From Aureispira anguillae (GTDB lineage: Bacteria; Bacteroidota; Bacteroidia; Chitinophagales; Saprospiraceae): 64,000 bases of DNA. Each line of letters begins with the position of its first letter. Position 1 is the first letter of the stretch. A program made the position numbers and the translations under genes. Below are positions 34,657 through 42,909 of this stretch, piece by piece. The notes under the pieces are model-generated. The model searched no databases, was not told the DNA's origin, and worked only from the letters and a program-made list of their open reading frames with translations. The stretch is taken from NCBI RefSeq assembly GCF_026000115.1, contig NZ_AP026867.1, positions 3,777,716 to 3,841,715 of the forward strand, given 5' to 3'.

Positions 34657-35127
34657 ATGAAATTATCAACATTAAAAAACATAATCCCCAATCTTCAAAA
34701 ACTGAACTTTGAACTACCTGATGGCACCCTTATTCCGAGTCATTATCATGTAACAGAAGTTGGAATTATTCACAAAAATTTCATTGATTGTGGTGGTGTT
34801 ATCCGAGAAGAAAAGGTCGTTAATTTTCAATTGTGGTATTCTGATGATGTAGACCACAGTTTACAGCCTCAAAAGCTATTAAGTATTATTCGCTTATCAG
34901 AAGAAAAGTTAGGCATTGAAGACTCTGAGATTGAGGTAGAATACCAAGCCAGTACCATTGGGAAATATGGTTTAGATTTTAATGGAAATAACCTAGTCCT
35001 TGTTGCAAAACAAACCGCTTGTTTGGCTGCTGACAAATGCATGCCTGCGGCTAACAAACCAAAGGTTAATCTCAACGATTTAATCGCCAACAAAAATTCC
35101 TGCTCACCGAATAGTGGTTGTTGCTAA
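34657..35127 (+). CDS. DUF6428 family protein of the arsenic operon
   Basis: 156 residues, cytosolic. The sequence fits DUF6428: LPDGTLIPSHYHVTEVGIIHKNFIDCGG, a KVVNFQLWYSDDVDHSL strand, and SEIEVEYQASTIGKYGL. The C-terminal third is Cys-rich: TACLAADKCMPA and a tail ending SCSPNSGCC. With Cys at several places it could chelate arsenite or zinc. Proteins of this family recur behind arsR in Bacteroidota, but their role is not established. It lies seven bases after arsR and is separated from the phosphatase-like arsC gene by element C. Confidence 0.82.
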   Translation: MKLSTLKNIIPNLQKLNFELPDGTLIPSHYHVTEVGIIHKNFIDCGGVIREEKVVNFQLWYSDDVDHSLQPQKLLSIIRLSEEKLGIEDSEIEVEYQASTIGKYGLDFNGNNLVLVAKQTACLAADKCMPAANKPKVNLNDLIANKNSCSPNSGCC

Positions 35128-35174
35128 AAAACACTGGCTAAATTGTTTACTTTTAATGATTCTTAATCCATCAG

Positions 35175-35296
35175 AGCTGTCCAAAAAGTTTAAAACAATC
35201 AAATTAAATCACAAACAATCTATATCTACCAACTAAATAAGCATTTATAGATTTTTATTAATTTAAAATATTTTAAACTTGACTTTTTGGGCAGCT
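35175..35296. repeat. Inverted-repeat-bounded intergenic element C
   Basis: Ends AGCTGYCCAAAAAG (35175-35188 and inverse 35283-35296, one mismatch) are followed inward by TTTAAAA on both sides, bounding 122 AT-rich bases without an ORF. It sits between the DUF6428 gene and the arsC-like gene. Depending on folding, it could weaken read-through to arsC or stabilise mRNA ends. Confidence 0.6.
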
Positions 35297-35314
35297 TTAT
35301 AGTATTTAAATTTT

Positions 35315-35959
35315 ATGCAAAAAAATTTATTAAATACGGCATTGATTGATTATTGCCAACAGTTAGAGCAAGGATTTGAACAGCTTCCTGCAACAAGAAA
35401 AGCCATCCTACTCCAACTAAGCAATTATTTATCACAAAAGATTAACGCAAAACAAGTCCCCCAAGTGACTGTAATTTGCACGCACAATTCTAGACGAAGC
35501 CATTTTGGGCAATTGTGGTTGGCAATTGGAGCGACCTACTATGGCTTACCCCCTATTCGAACCTTTTCGGGAGGAACTGAAGTTAGTGCATTTAATCCTA
35601 GAGCTGTTCAAGCCTTTCAAAGAATTGGATTAGAAATTAAGCGTCCTGACCATGATACCGCTAACCCTGCTTATGAAGTTCGTTGGCAGGTCAATCAATC
35701 TCCCTACATCGCTTTTTCAAAAAAACACACCACTGCGCCTAATCCTAGTTCAGCATTTGCAGCGGTTATGGTTTGCACTGATGCCGATCAAAATTGTCCT
35801 TTGGTGGCTGGTACTGACTTAAAATTAACAGTACCTTATACCGACCCCAAAAAATATGATGATACCAACTTAGAGGCGATAGAGTACGACAAAACCTGCC
35901 AAGAAATTGGGCGAGAAATGCTTTTTGTTTTGCAACAAACACAGCAATTAATCAAATGA
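35315..35959 (+). CDS. LMW protein-tyrosine-phosphatase-like arsenate reductase
   Basis: 214 residues. The phosphate-binding loop VICTHNSRRS (Cys55, Arg61; CX5R) marks a low-molecular-weight phosphatase fold, which ArsC arsenate reductases of the thioredoxin-coupled type share. The family's long form seen in Bacteroidota has TFSGGTEVSAFNPRAVQA and a C-terminal region with VMVCTDADQNCP and the YTDPKKYDD motif. Its position behind arsR-DUF6428 favours arsenate reduction over signalling. The C-terminal Cys pair of CTDADQNC could be the resolving thiols. No arsenite export gene (acr3/arsB) follows; the next gene is on the other strand 12 bases away. Confidence 0.85.
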   Translation: MQKNLLNTALIDYCQQLEQGFEQLPATRKAILLQLSNYLSQKINAKQVPQVTVICTHNSRRSHFGQLWLAIGATYYGLPPIRTFSGGTEVSAFNPRAVQAFQRIGLEIKRPDHDTANPAYEVRWQVNQSPYIAFSKKHTTAPNPSSAFAAVMVCTDADQNCPLVAGTDLKLTVPYTDPKKYDDTNLEAIEYDKTCQEIGREMLFVLQQTQQLIK

Positions 35960-35971
35960 TTTTTTCTTTAG

Positions 35972-37492
35972 TTATTCAAGGAGTTCATTTTCTATACTCT
36001 CTAAACTCCAATAACATAACTTTTTAAATGGTTGTTTGGTAATTAGGTAATCTAACCACCCCCAATAATTAAAATAGAGTAGAAATTCCTTTTGATAGTT
36101 GGGTAAACTCATTAAAAAAGCTTTGAGTTTATCCTTAAATGCCCTCAAATTTGCTTGATGCTCACTTTGGGGCAATCGAATCAAACGATTCATCAATGAA
36201 ATCAACATTTTTTCAAACTCAAATAAGGTTCCTTTCCGCTTAAAACTTCTTCTAGTATTATTCATCAGAGAAGAAAGCATTAAATATTCCCCTTGTTCAT
36301 ATAAAATGATAATTTTAAGCATCATTCCATAACTATTGGATCGTTCGTGTGAACGTTTGCTAAATAAAAAGCCGTCTAAGATTTGCAGGGCTTGGTCGTA
36401 ATTTTTATTGGCATATTGACAAAGCGCCAATTGATATTGCACAATACAATAAATGGTATGGTTCGGGTATTCTTTTTCTAGTTTTAGAGCATTAATGTAC
36501 GCTTCGCTTTTCTTAAAATCTCCTGTAGATAAGTAAACTTGGATTTGGGTACTAACAATAGATAAAAAGGTAGTATTCGTTAAATATTTTCGTTCCCCCG
36601 CTTCTATACGATCATAAGCCTCCAACAAAGGAATAGCAATATCAACCGTCGGCGCATTAATAATTAAACTCCCCAATGCTTGGTATTGAATCCGCTTATA
36701 ATCCTTGCTAATTGCTGTCGATAAGGTCTTGGTAAAATTATATAAATATCGTTGGTAACGTTCTGCCTCCTCACGATTTCGAGTAATCGCAGCCAAAAAA
36801 GCACGCAATTGAAGTGACGCAATTTCGGTAGGCACACTTCCCATTGAATTGGGTTGATAAGGTCCTAGATTAGCGATAATACCCTGTGCAACATCAAAGA
36901 GTTGTCGAGAATATTTCCCATTTATTGCAAAAACCATCTGCCCCAACTCAATTCTATAGTTAGCATATTCTTTTAAGATCAAAAAAGTGTTGTTGTACTT
37001 TTGTTTGTATTCTTCAAACAACTCTTGACTAACATTATCGTATTTAAATCGAGTGTTTTCTAACTTAAACCACCATTCATAAATAAGCGGCAACAACAAA
37101 ATTTTATGATGCTCTTCTGCAATTTTTTGCAACTCTAGCAATTTTTCTTTGCTAACATCCAGCAAATTCTTACTAAACAAGACCTCTAGTTCCGCCAGCC
37201 CTTCCATCAAAATCAAATCAACATTTCGATAGGCTTCTTGATTCCTTAGACTTTTTAAAATTTGTTGATATAGATAGGTCTGAATAGCGCTAATCCCCTT
37301 CGTTTCTTTGAATTTCTTCTTGAACTTATCCAAATCAATCGTCTTTACCTTATCTAAATAATCAAAGACCTTCAGATAAACACTATCACCATTTAAGTTA
37401 TACCGCTTCGTAAATAACTTAAACGATCTTTTTTCTTCTTTCTTTAAAGATTTTATTAAATCATGGAGTTTGAACACCGTAATCCTACTCAT
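35972..37492 (-). CDS. Helical-repeat protein of unknown function
   Basis: 506 residues, cytosolic, nearly all alpha-helical and Lys/Leu-rich. It opens FKLHDLIKSLKKEEKRSFKLFTKRY. The middle looks like degenerate TPR pairs (AFLAAITRNREEAERYQRYL, YCIVQYQLALCQYANKNYDQALQILDG), and the end is aromatic (FNYWGWLDYL). Proteins with this opening and TPR-like body occur as multi-copy hypotheticals in Saprospiria-type genomes; I know no function. It is divergent from the secreted protein gene at 37663 (170 bases between starts) and meets the arsC-like gene tail to tail. Confidence 0.72.
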   Translation of the reverse strand: MSRITVFKLHDLIKSLKKEEKRSFKLFTKRYNLNGDSVYLKVFDYLDKVKTIDLDKFKKKFKETKGISAIQTYLYQQILKSLRNQEAYRNVDLILMEGLAELEVLFSKNLLDVSKEKLLELQKIAEEHHKILLLPLIYEWWFKLENTRFKYDNVSQELFEEYKQKYNNTFLILKEYANYRIELGQMVFAINGKYSRQLFDVAQGIIANLGPYQPNSMGSVPTEIASLQLRAFLAAITRNREEAERYQRYLYNFTKTLSTAISKDYKRIQYQALGSLIINAPTVDIAIPLLEAYDRIEAGERKYLTNTTFLSIVSTQIQVYLSTGDFKKSEAYINALKLEKEYPNHTIYCIVQYQLALCQYANKNYDQALQILDGFLFSKRSHERSNSYGMMLKIIILYEQGEYLMLSSLMNNTRRSFKRKGTLFEFEKMLISLMNRLIRLPQSEHQANLRAFKDKLKAFLMSLPNYQKEFLLYFNYWGWLDYLITKQPFKKLCYWSLESIENELLE

Positions 37493-37662
37493 TCCAAATA
37501 GCTGTTTTACAAATAATTAAGAGCAAAAACCAAACTTTTAACGCCATTAAACATTATCTTTTTTGACTTGATAAGACAATGCAACTACTGTACATTCGCA
37601 ATTATACAACAAAATTAACTTAAAAGCAAACAAAGATTTTATCACCAAATAAGTTCAAACCA

Positions 37663-38946
37663 ATGAATTTGTCAAAATTTTTATTAACATTTTTATTTAT
37701 CAGTTTATATTTATCTGCTTCTGCACAATTTGGGGGAATAAAAATTAAAAAACCCAAAATGCCTAAAATATCTACTTCTAAATCAAAAAATAAGGCTTCA
37801 TCCAATACCACCTCTTCTAGCAGTAGTAATACCGTAAGTTCGTCAAGTGATGATCGCAACAAAGATGGCAGCCCTAAACGCAGCGAAGATGCTACCTATA
37901 AAGCATATTCTAGAGCAAAAGAAAATATTAGATACGCTAAAAGTACAACCGAAAGTATTGAATGGCGACAAAATCCTGAAAAAGCGCATAAAGATGCTGC
38001 CAAATATTTAGAAAGAGCTAAAGAAAGTTTAGACTTTTTAAATCAACAGGAAACCGAAAAAAATCAAGCATACCTAAAACAATTCAATAGCGATTATACT
38101 GCTTTAAATCAAAAATGTTCCAATGATGCTGAAAAATATCACAAAGTGGCTAAACATCAGGAAAACTTAGAAGCATATCATACTTGGATTTCCTTTGGAG
38201 CAAAAACAACAAAAGAGGAACGAACCTACAAAGCTTATTACAAAAACCGAGATGCTTTTAAAGCGGAATATCCAAAAGAATTTGAGGGGAGTTACAATCA
38301 AAAAATGGTTTCGGCAGTAGATGAGTTCTTTAAGGTTGAGGTTTATAAAAGATTAGAAAACTTAGAAGGTAAGGTGGCTTCTATTATCAAAAATATGTAC
38401 AAAAAAAATGGTGAGCGAGAAGCATATATTCTATCGGCTCCTTCTTATTTGAAAGATTTTGACAAGCCGCTTAAATCGCTTGCTTATTACAAAAAAGATT
38501 TACTCGAAGACCATACCGCTGCCAATGCATTGGAGACTCAAATCAATAAAGAAAAAAGTATGCTAGAGGAGTATATCAATAGCGGAAAATTTGCCGCTAA
38601 CAGAGCTGAATACGAACAAGGAATTATTGACGCTGTTCGTTTGGGCAAAAAAGCAATGAGCAACAGTACTTACGAAAAACTCGCTTCAGATCATTCCTTT
38701 GATGATGGTGGCAAAATCATTCGTGTGGTGATTACTTCTTCCGATTGGGGAATTAAAAAGAATAGCTTTGATATTCCTAAATACAAATACCTATCCATGA
38801 GTGTAGCCGTTAAAAAAGAAGGAAAATGTTATGAAGCGGATGGTTATCTTCGAAGAGATTATGAAGGGGGAAGCTCTTATGCCAAACCTAGGTTTGTTTA
38901 TACTGGCATAAATGATGAAATGAATTGTAATAATGTAAATAAATAA
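37663..38946 (+). CDS. Secreted charged helical protein, unknown family
   Basis: 427 residues. A signal peptide (FLLTFLFISLYLSASAQ) is followed by a basic stretch (GGIKIKKPKMPKISTSKSKN), a Ser/Thr low-complexity linker (about 44-62), and then a long Lys/Glu/Ala/Tyr helical region with YKAYSRAKENIRYAKS and YLERAKESLDFL, likely coiled coil. The last ~110 residues turn beta-rich (GGKIIRVVITSSDWGIKKNSF). No family recognised. Probably periplasmic or outer-membrane-associated. A terminator follows at 39017-39067. Confidence 0.7.
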   Translation: MNLSKFLLTFLFISLYLSASAQFGGIKIKKPKMPKISTSKSKNKASSNTTSSSSSNTVSSSSDDRNKDGSPKRSEDATYKAYSRAKENIRYAKSTTESIEWRQNPEKAHKDAAKYLERAKESLDFLNQQETEKNQAYLKQFNSDYTALNQKCSNDAEKYHKVAKHQENLEAYHTWISFGAKTTKEERTYKAYYKNRDAFKAEYPKEFEGSYNQKMVSAVDEFFKVEVYKRLENLEGKVASIIKNMYKKNGEREAYILSAPSYLKDFDKPLKSLAYYKKDLLEDHTAANALETQINKEKSMLEEYINSGKFAANRAEYEQGIIDAVRLGKKAMSNSTYEKLASDHSFDDGGKIIRVVITSSDWGIKKNSFDIPKYKYLSMSVAVKKEGKCYEADGYLRRDYEGGSSYAKPRFVYTGINDEMNCNNVNK

Positions 38947-39016
38947 AAATTGCCGCTCCATTGCTTGATAAGAGCAATAGACAATTATTCTTCAGTATTT
39001 TTAATTCGGTAATTAG

Positions 39017-39067
39017 AGCAACTGTATATAATCTATTCATAAGATTATTCCGCAGTTGCTTTTTTTT
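39017..39067 (+). terminator. Terminator after the secreted helical protein gene
   Basis: Nested stem: AGCAACTG/CAGTTGCT (39017-39024 / 39053-39060) with an inner ATAATCT/AGATTAT stem, followed by a run of T to 39067. Confidence 0.8.
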
Positions 39068-39193
39068 ATTGAACCTCAATAGCTTTCTCCATCATTCAGT
39101 TCACAGCTCAAAAATAAAACATGGTTCTTTGATACCCCAAACAGAGCTTGCGACCTCATGAACAAAGTGAACTAGTAACACCATGTAGTAGAG

Positions 39194-39310
39194 AGTTATA
39201 GGTTGTAAGTCGTATGCTTAGTTCCTGTAAATACAGGACATACGACTTACAATCTATAACTTATAACAAAAGTAGTAATAAGCAGGCAAAGTAGTTTACA
39301 ATTCCACACA
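39194..39310. repeat. Dispersed hairpin repeat H (second copy of G core)
   Basis: About 88% identical by eye to 34105-34220. The hairpin here is longer: arms 39194-39216 and 39239-39261 give 23 pairs with one G-T, containing the inner TCCTGT/ACAGGA stem. At the pair flanking GTAAGTCGTATG, this copy has T-A where the other has C-G, a compensatory change. TAGCTTCGCTGCTA follows at 39313-39326. It lies in the 514-base gap between the secreted protein gene and the SPFH gene; the rest of the gap holds a terminator and nothing else recognised. Confidence 0.78.
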
Positions 39311-39460
39311 ATTAGCTTCGCTGCTACTGCGTGAGCCTACGGGTTGCCAAAGCATCTAAAACATTTACTTTTTTCGTAAAAAAATTCTAGTTCGGGAACA
39401 AAATAGTAAAACTATCAGTTATAATAGTAAAGCTTTTATTAATTTAAAAACAAATTTGTC

Positions 39461-40690
39461 ATGAAAGGAAACGGAAAATGGTTTATAGCGGGTATTGTTG
39501 CTCTCTTAATGGTAATGGTGGGCGTTTTTGTTAATCCTGTTGGTTATAATATAGCGGGCAATCGGCAAGTTATACAAACTGTAACGGGTAATTTATGGGT
39601 TCGTTTTGAACCTGGAATGTTTTGGTCTGGCTTTTTCTCTCAAACACACACTTATCCTGATGTTATCACGATTGCCTTCATTAGTGAAGACGCCTTAGTT
39701 CAGTCCGAAATATCGGTTAGGAATGCTCCCTGCCGTATTCGTTTTAATGATGCAGCAGAGGCTTATGGAGAGGCTACCGTGCGCTGGCGTTTACCAATGG
39801 ATGGAGATGAAATGATCCATATCCATAAAGAATATAAAACACACGGCAAATTAGCAGAAACGGCACTGAGTCGTTATACCGCAGAGTGCCTCAAATTTAC
39901 AGCTCAGTTGATGGAGTCTGAAACACACTATTCGGGAGGAATGGCTCAATTTTCGGAAGATTTCCAAGATCAATTGCAGCATGGTCAGTACTTGGTTGAT
40001 CAAATTGTTGAACTAAAAAATGATAGCACAACTAGAGAAACTGAGCGTCATTTTATTCGCAAAAAGCGGGTTGATGCTCAAGGTAATTTTGTTCGAAATA
40101 AGAGCGAAATTCAGCAATTTAAAATCACACTAGCAACGGCTACGATTGACAATATTGTATACGATGCTAAAATTGATGAAAAACTTCAAAAGAAAATTGA
40201 CGCTAGTACTCGTGAGTCTATCTCTAAGCAAAACTTAATTACTGCTCAACAAGAGGCTTCAACGGCACAAGCTGAAGGTAAACGCCGCCTAGTAGAAATT
40301 GAGTACGAGGAGAAACAAAAACAAACCAAGGAAATGGTTAGCGCTGAAACGAGGGTTCAGTTATCTAAGAAAAAATTAGAAGAAGAAAAAATTGCCCTAG
40401 AAGCTGCTAAACTAGAAGCTGCTAAAATCAAAGCGCTTGCAGATGCAGAATCTTACAAAACTAGAGCGATGATGAATGCAGATGGAGCTTTAGATAAAAA
40501 ATTGGAGGCTTACATCCAAGTTCAACAAAGCTGGGCAGAAGCTTTTCAAAATTACAATGGTGCTTTGGTTCCTCAAATCATGACAGGTGGTGGTTCTAGC
40601 AAAAATCAAAATGCATTGAATTTGATGGATATTATGACCATCAAAGCGGCTAAAGATCTTGGGCTAGATATGAAAGTCAAGGACAAATAA
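39461..40690 (+). CDS. SPFH/band-7-like membrane protein
   Basis: 409 residues. One N-terminal membrane helix (WFIAGIVALLMVMVGVFVN) is followed by a band-7-like beta domain (QVIQTVTGNLWVRFEPGMFW, AVRWRLPMDGDEMI-like strands). A long coiled coil (about 245-345) comes next, rich in EEKQKQTKEMVSAET, KKKLEEEKIALEAAKLEAAK and DAESYKTRAMMNADGA, which is characteristic of stomatin/flotillin relatives. The C-terminus is short and Gly/Asn-rich. Such proteins build oligomeric scaffolds at membranes. It is monocistronic, with a terminator behind. No NfeD or FtsH partner is adjacent. Confidence 0.8.
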   Translation: MKGNGKWFIAGIVALLMVMVGVFVNPVGYNIAGNRQVIQTVTGNLWVRFEPGMFWSGFFSQTHTYPDVITIAFISEDALVQSEISVRNAPCRIRFNDAAEAYGEATVRWRLPMDGDEMIHIHKEYKTHGKLAETALSRYTAECLKFTAQLMESETHYSGGMAQFSEDFQDQLQHGQYLVDQIVELKNDSTTRETERHFIRKKRVDAQGNFVRNKSEIQQFKITLATATIDNIVYDAKIDEKLQKKIDASTRESISKQNLITAQQEASTAQAEGKRRLVEIEYEEKQKQTKEMVSAETRVQLSKKKLEEEKIALEAAKLEAAKIKALADAESYKTRAMMNADGALDKKLEAYIQVQQSWAEAFQNYNGALVPQIMTGGGSSKNQNALNLMDIMTIKAAKDLGLDMKVKDK

Positions 40691-40705
40691 GGAGCCAAAA
40701 GATTG

Positions 40706-40736
40706 GGATGTGGTACAGATGTGCCGCATCCTTTTT
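40706..40736 (+). terminator. Terminator after the SPFH gene
   Basis: 10-bp stem (40706-40715 / 40722-40731) with two G-U pairs and a 6-base loop, then TTTTT. Confidence 0.82.
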
Positions 40737-40808
40737 GTTAAAATTAGGCGCTGAAATTCAGAGAATCACTAACTTTTAAACTATTTTGGGAGCTAAACTA
40801 CTTCTGTT

Positions 40809-41810
40809 ATGCAAAAAATACTCCTTCTTCGATTTAGTTCTATTGGTGATATTGTACTCACTAGTCCTGTCGTTCGTTGCCTAAAAACACAACTAAAGGA
40901 GGTTGAATTGCACTATTTAACAAAAAAAGCCTTTGCTCCCATCCTAGAAGCCAATCCTTATATTGACAAGGTGTATACCTTTGACAAAACAACACAACCT
41001 TTAAAAAAGGTTATTCAAGTCCTAAAATCTGAAAATTATCATCTCATAGTTGATTTGCACAAAAATTTTCGATCTTGGTATGTCCGCCAAAAATTAGGCA
41101 TTAAAGCGCTTGTTTTTGATAAAATTAACTATCAAAAATGGTTGCTAACCCAATTTAAGATTAATAAAATGCCCGATTTGCATATTGTTGATCGCTATTT
41201 GAATACCGTCAAATCATTGCAGATCCAAAATGACAATAAGGGGTTAGATTATACGATACCAACAGCCGACAAGGTTGTTCTCCATGATATTGACCAACGC
41301 TTGCAAACCAATAACTATATCGCTTTTGTGATTGGGGCAGCCCATGCTACTAAGCGCCTCCCTCCTGCTAAAATCAAAGCAATTTGTAGCCTTCTAAAAA
41401 CAAAACTCATTGTGTTAATTGGCGGAAAAGGAGATCTAGCCGCAGCACAAATCGCCCAAGAAGCAGGAGCTCATTTAATTAATATTTGTGGGCAACTTAA
41501 TCTGCATCAATCTGCTTCTGTTGTTCAACAAGCAGGCTTAGTTGTAGCGCACGATACAGGTTTTATGCATATTGCAGCAGCACTAAAACGCCCTATTGTA
41601 TCTATCTGGGGCAATACCGTTCCTGATTTTGGGATGTATCCCTATTTACCTCCAGATGCTCCTCAACATCACATCATTGAACATAACGCGTTAAATTGTC
41701 GCCCTTGTTCTAAAATTGGTTATAAACGCTGTCCTAAAGGGCATTTCAAATGCATGCAAGAGTTAGACAATCAAACCATTGTTAACACCATACAATCCTT
41801 AACAAAATAA
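40809..41810 (+). CDS. Glycosyltransferase family 9 (heptosyltransferase-like)
   Basis: 333 residues, GT-B fold. The N-terminal ILLLRFSSIGDIVLTSPVVRCLK is the GT9 signature for ADP-heptose:LPS heptosyltransferases. HYLTKKAFAPIL, LIVDLHKNFRS (with the conserved acidic and basic residues), and the donor-binding AFVIGAAHATKRLP and VVAHDTGFMHIAAAL (DTG/H motif) follow. The late CRPCSKIGYKRCPKGHFKCM has four Cys, as in many GT9 members. It should add a heptose or related sugar to the LPS core at the cytosolic face. No other LPS core gene is adjacent. Confidence 0.9.
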   Translation: MQKILLLRFSSIGDIVLTSPVVRCLKTQLKEVELHYLTKKAFAPILEANPYIDKVYTFDKTTQPLKKVIQVLKSENYHLIVDLHKNFRSWYVRQKLGIKALVFDKINYQKWLLTQFKINKMPDLHIVDRYLNTVKSLQIQNDNKGLDYTIPTADKVVLHDIDQRLQTNNYIAFVIGAAHATKRLPPAKIKAICSLLKTKLIVLIGGKGDLAAAQIAQEAGAHLINICGQLNLHQSASVVQQAGLVVAHDTGFMHIAAALKRPIVSIWGNTVPDFGMYPYLPPDAPQHHIIEHNALNCRPCSKIGYKRCPKGHFKCMQELDNQTIVNTIQSLTK

Positions 41811-42023
41811 TTATGCCACTGTTATTGATCGCTTGTTTTAATAGTCTTTGTCTTAAACAAAAGAAAACTTAAATTGTTATCAATAGACACTGAGGACTGT
41901 ACAATCACAACCTAACTAAACAATTAGCATTAAATAACGTAACAATTTAGTCCAGCCATCCCTAATAATTTTAGATGGTTGCCTCTAAAGATTGGGGTTT
42001 TAGTTTATATTTTGTGGCTTTTC

Positions 42024-42054
42024 TTGCTTTTTGATAGTATTATACCTAATTTTG
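42024..42054 (+). promoter_or_regulatory. Candidate promoter of the ferredoxin gene
   Basis: TTG at 42024-42026, a 20-base spacer, then TAATTTTG at 42047-42054, a good fit to the Bacteroidota TTTG-N19/21-TAnnTTTG arrangement. The ATG follows 40 bases after the -7 element. Confidence 0.55.
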
Positions 42055-42094
42055 CGTCTTATTTCATTACTTAGCTTCAAGAACCTATTAAATA

Positions 42095-42442
42095 ATGGCT
42101 ATTTATATCACTGATGAATGTATCAACTGTGGTGCTTGTGAACCAGAATGCCCAAACAATGCGATCTATGATGGTGGCGTAGAGTGGGCTTATTCAGATG
42201 GTACAGGTGCTACGGGCACTTTTACACTTGTTGATGGACAACAAGCAGATGCCGACAAAATGCATGCACCTATTGAAGAAGATTTTTATTTTATCGTAAC
42301 GGATAAATGTACAGAATGTGTTGGTTTTCACGAAGAACCTCAATGTGCTGCGGTATGTCCAGTTGATTGTTGTGTTCCTGATGAGAACCATGTAGAATCT
42401 GAAGATCGATTATTACAAAAAAAGGCGATTCTACACGTTTAG
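42095..42442 (+). CDS. 2[4Fe-4S] ferredoxin (Alvin-like)
   Basis: 115 residues. Cluster motif one is CINCGACEPECP (Cys9, 12, 15, 19). Motif two is CTECVGFHEEPQCAAVCP (Cys72, 75, 84, 88), with the eight-residue insertion between its second and third Cys that defines the Allochromatium-type. Cys92 and Cys93 follow. Between motifs is a ~50-residue acidic insert (30-68), longer than in the compact clostridial kind. Electron carrier with low-potential clusters; the partner is not in the window. It has its own promoter and a clear terminator. Confidence 0.93.
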   Translation: MAIYITDECINCGACEPECPNNAIYDGGVEWAYSDGTGATGTFTLVDGQQADADKMHAPIEEDFYFIVTDKCTECVGFHEEPQCAAVCPVDCCVPDENHVESEDRLLQKKAILHV

Positions 42443-42471
42443 ATGATGACTGCTTTACCCCTAATTTTATA

Positions 42472-42506
42472 AAAAGCCATTTTAATTATGTATTAAAATG
42501 GCTTTT
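42472..42506. terminator. Bidirectional terminator after the ferredoxin gene
   Basis: 15-bp perfect arms (42472-42486 / 42492-42506) with a 5-base loop and A/T edges. Confidence 0.9.
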
Positions 42507-42909
42507 CCTTTATTTTCTTGCTCTTTGCCTAAGCAGTATTATTCCTCCAATTAAACGTCCCCTATCTTCATCAACACCTACAAATAAGTTAAGCTATTTA
42601 GGGAATGTCATTGTTCCTTTCATTTTTATTTTTTTAGGATAAAAAAGTCTCTCCACAATTGCCCCCAATACCTTTATTGAAGTTATCAATCCATTCATTG
42701 AAAACTAGATTCTCCCATAAACAATAAGTAAATTTTTTCGTCTATACTTGTGATTAGAAATTCATGTGGTCTATAATTTCTAGTTCCTTGTAAAAAGGGC
42801 AACCCCCAAATAGAATACCGAAGTTATTCCCTTACTTTAAACATTAACTTATCATTATATCAGTAGCAAAAGGCTTAGCCTCCCCTACGACAAGATTGAA
42901 TCATATATT
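42507..42909. other. Gap upstream of the RND efflux operon
   Basis: 403 AT-rich bases with no credible ORF and no repeat shared with the other gaps. It should hold the efflux operon promoter, but no exact TAnnTTTG was found; TATACTTG near 42745 is a near-match. No regulator gene is adjacent. Confidence 0.3.
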
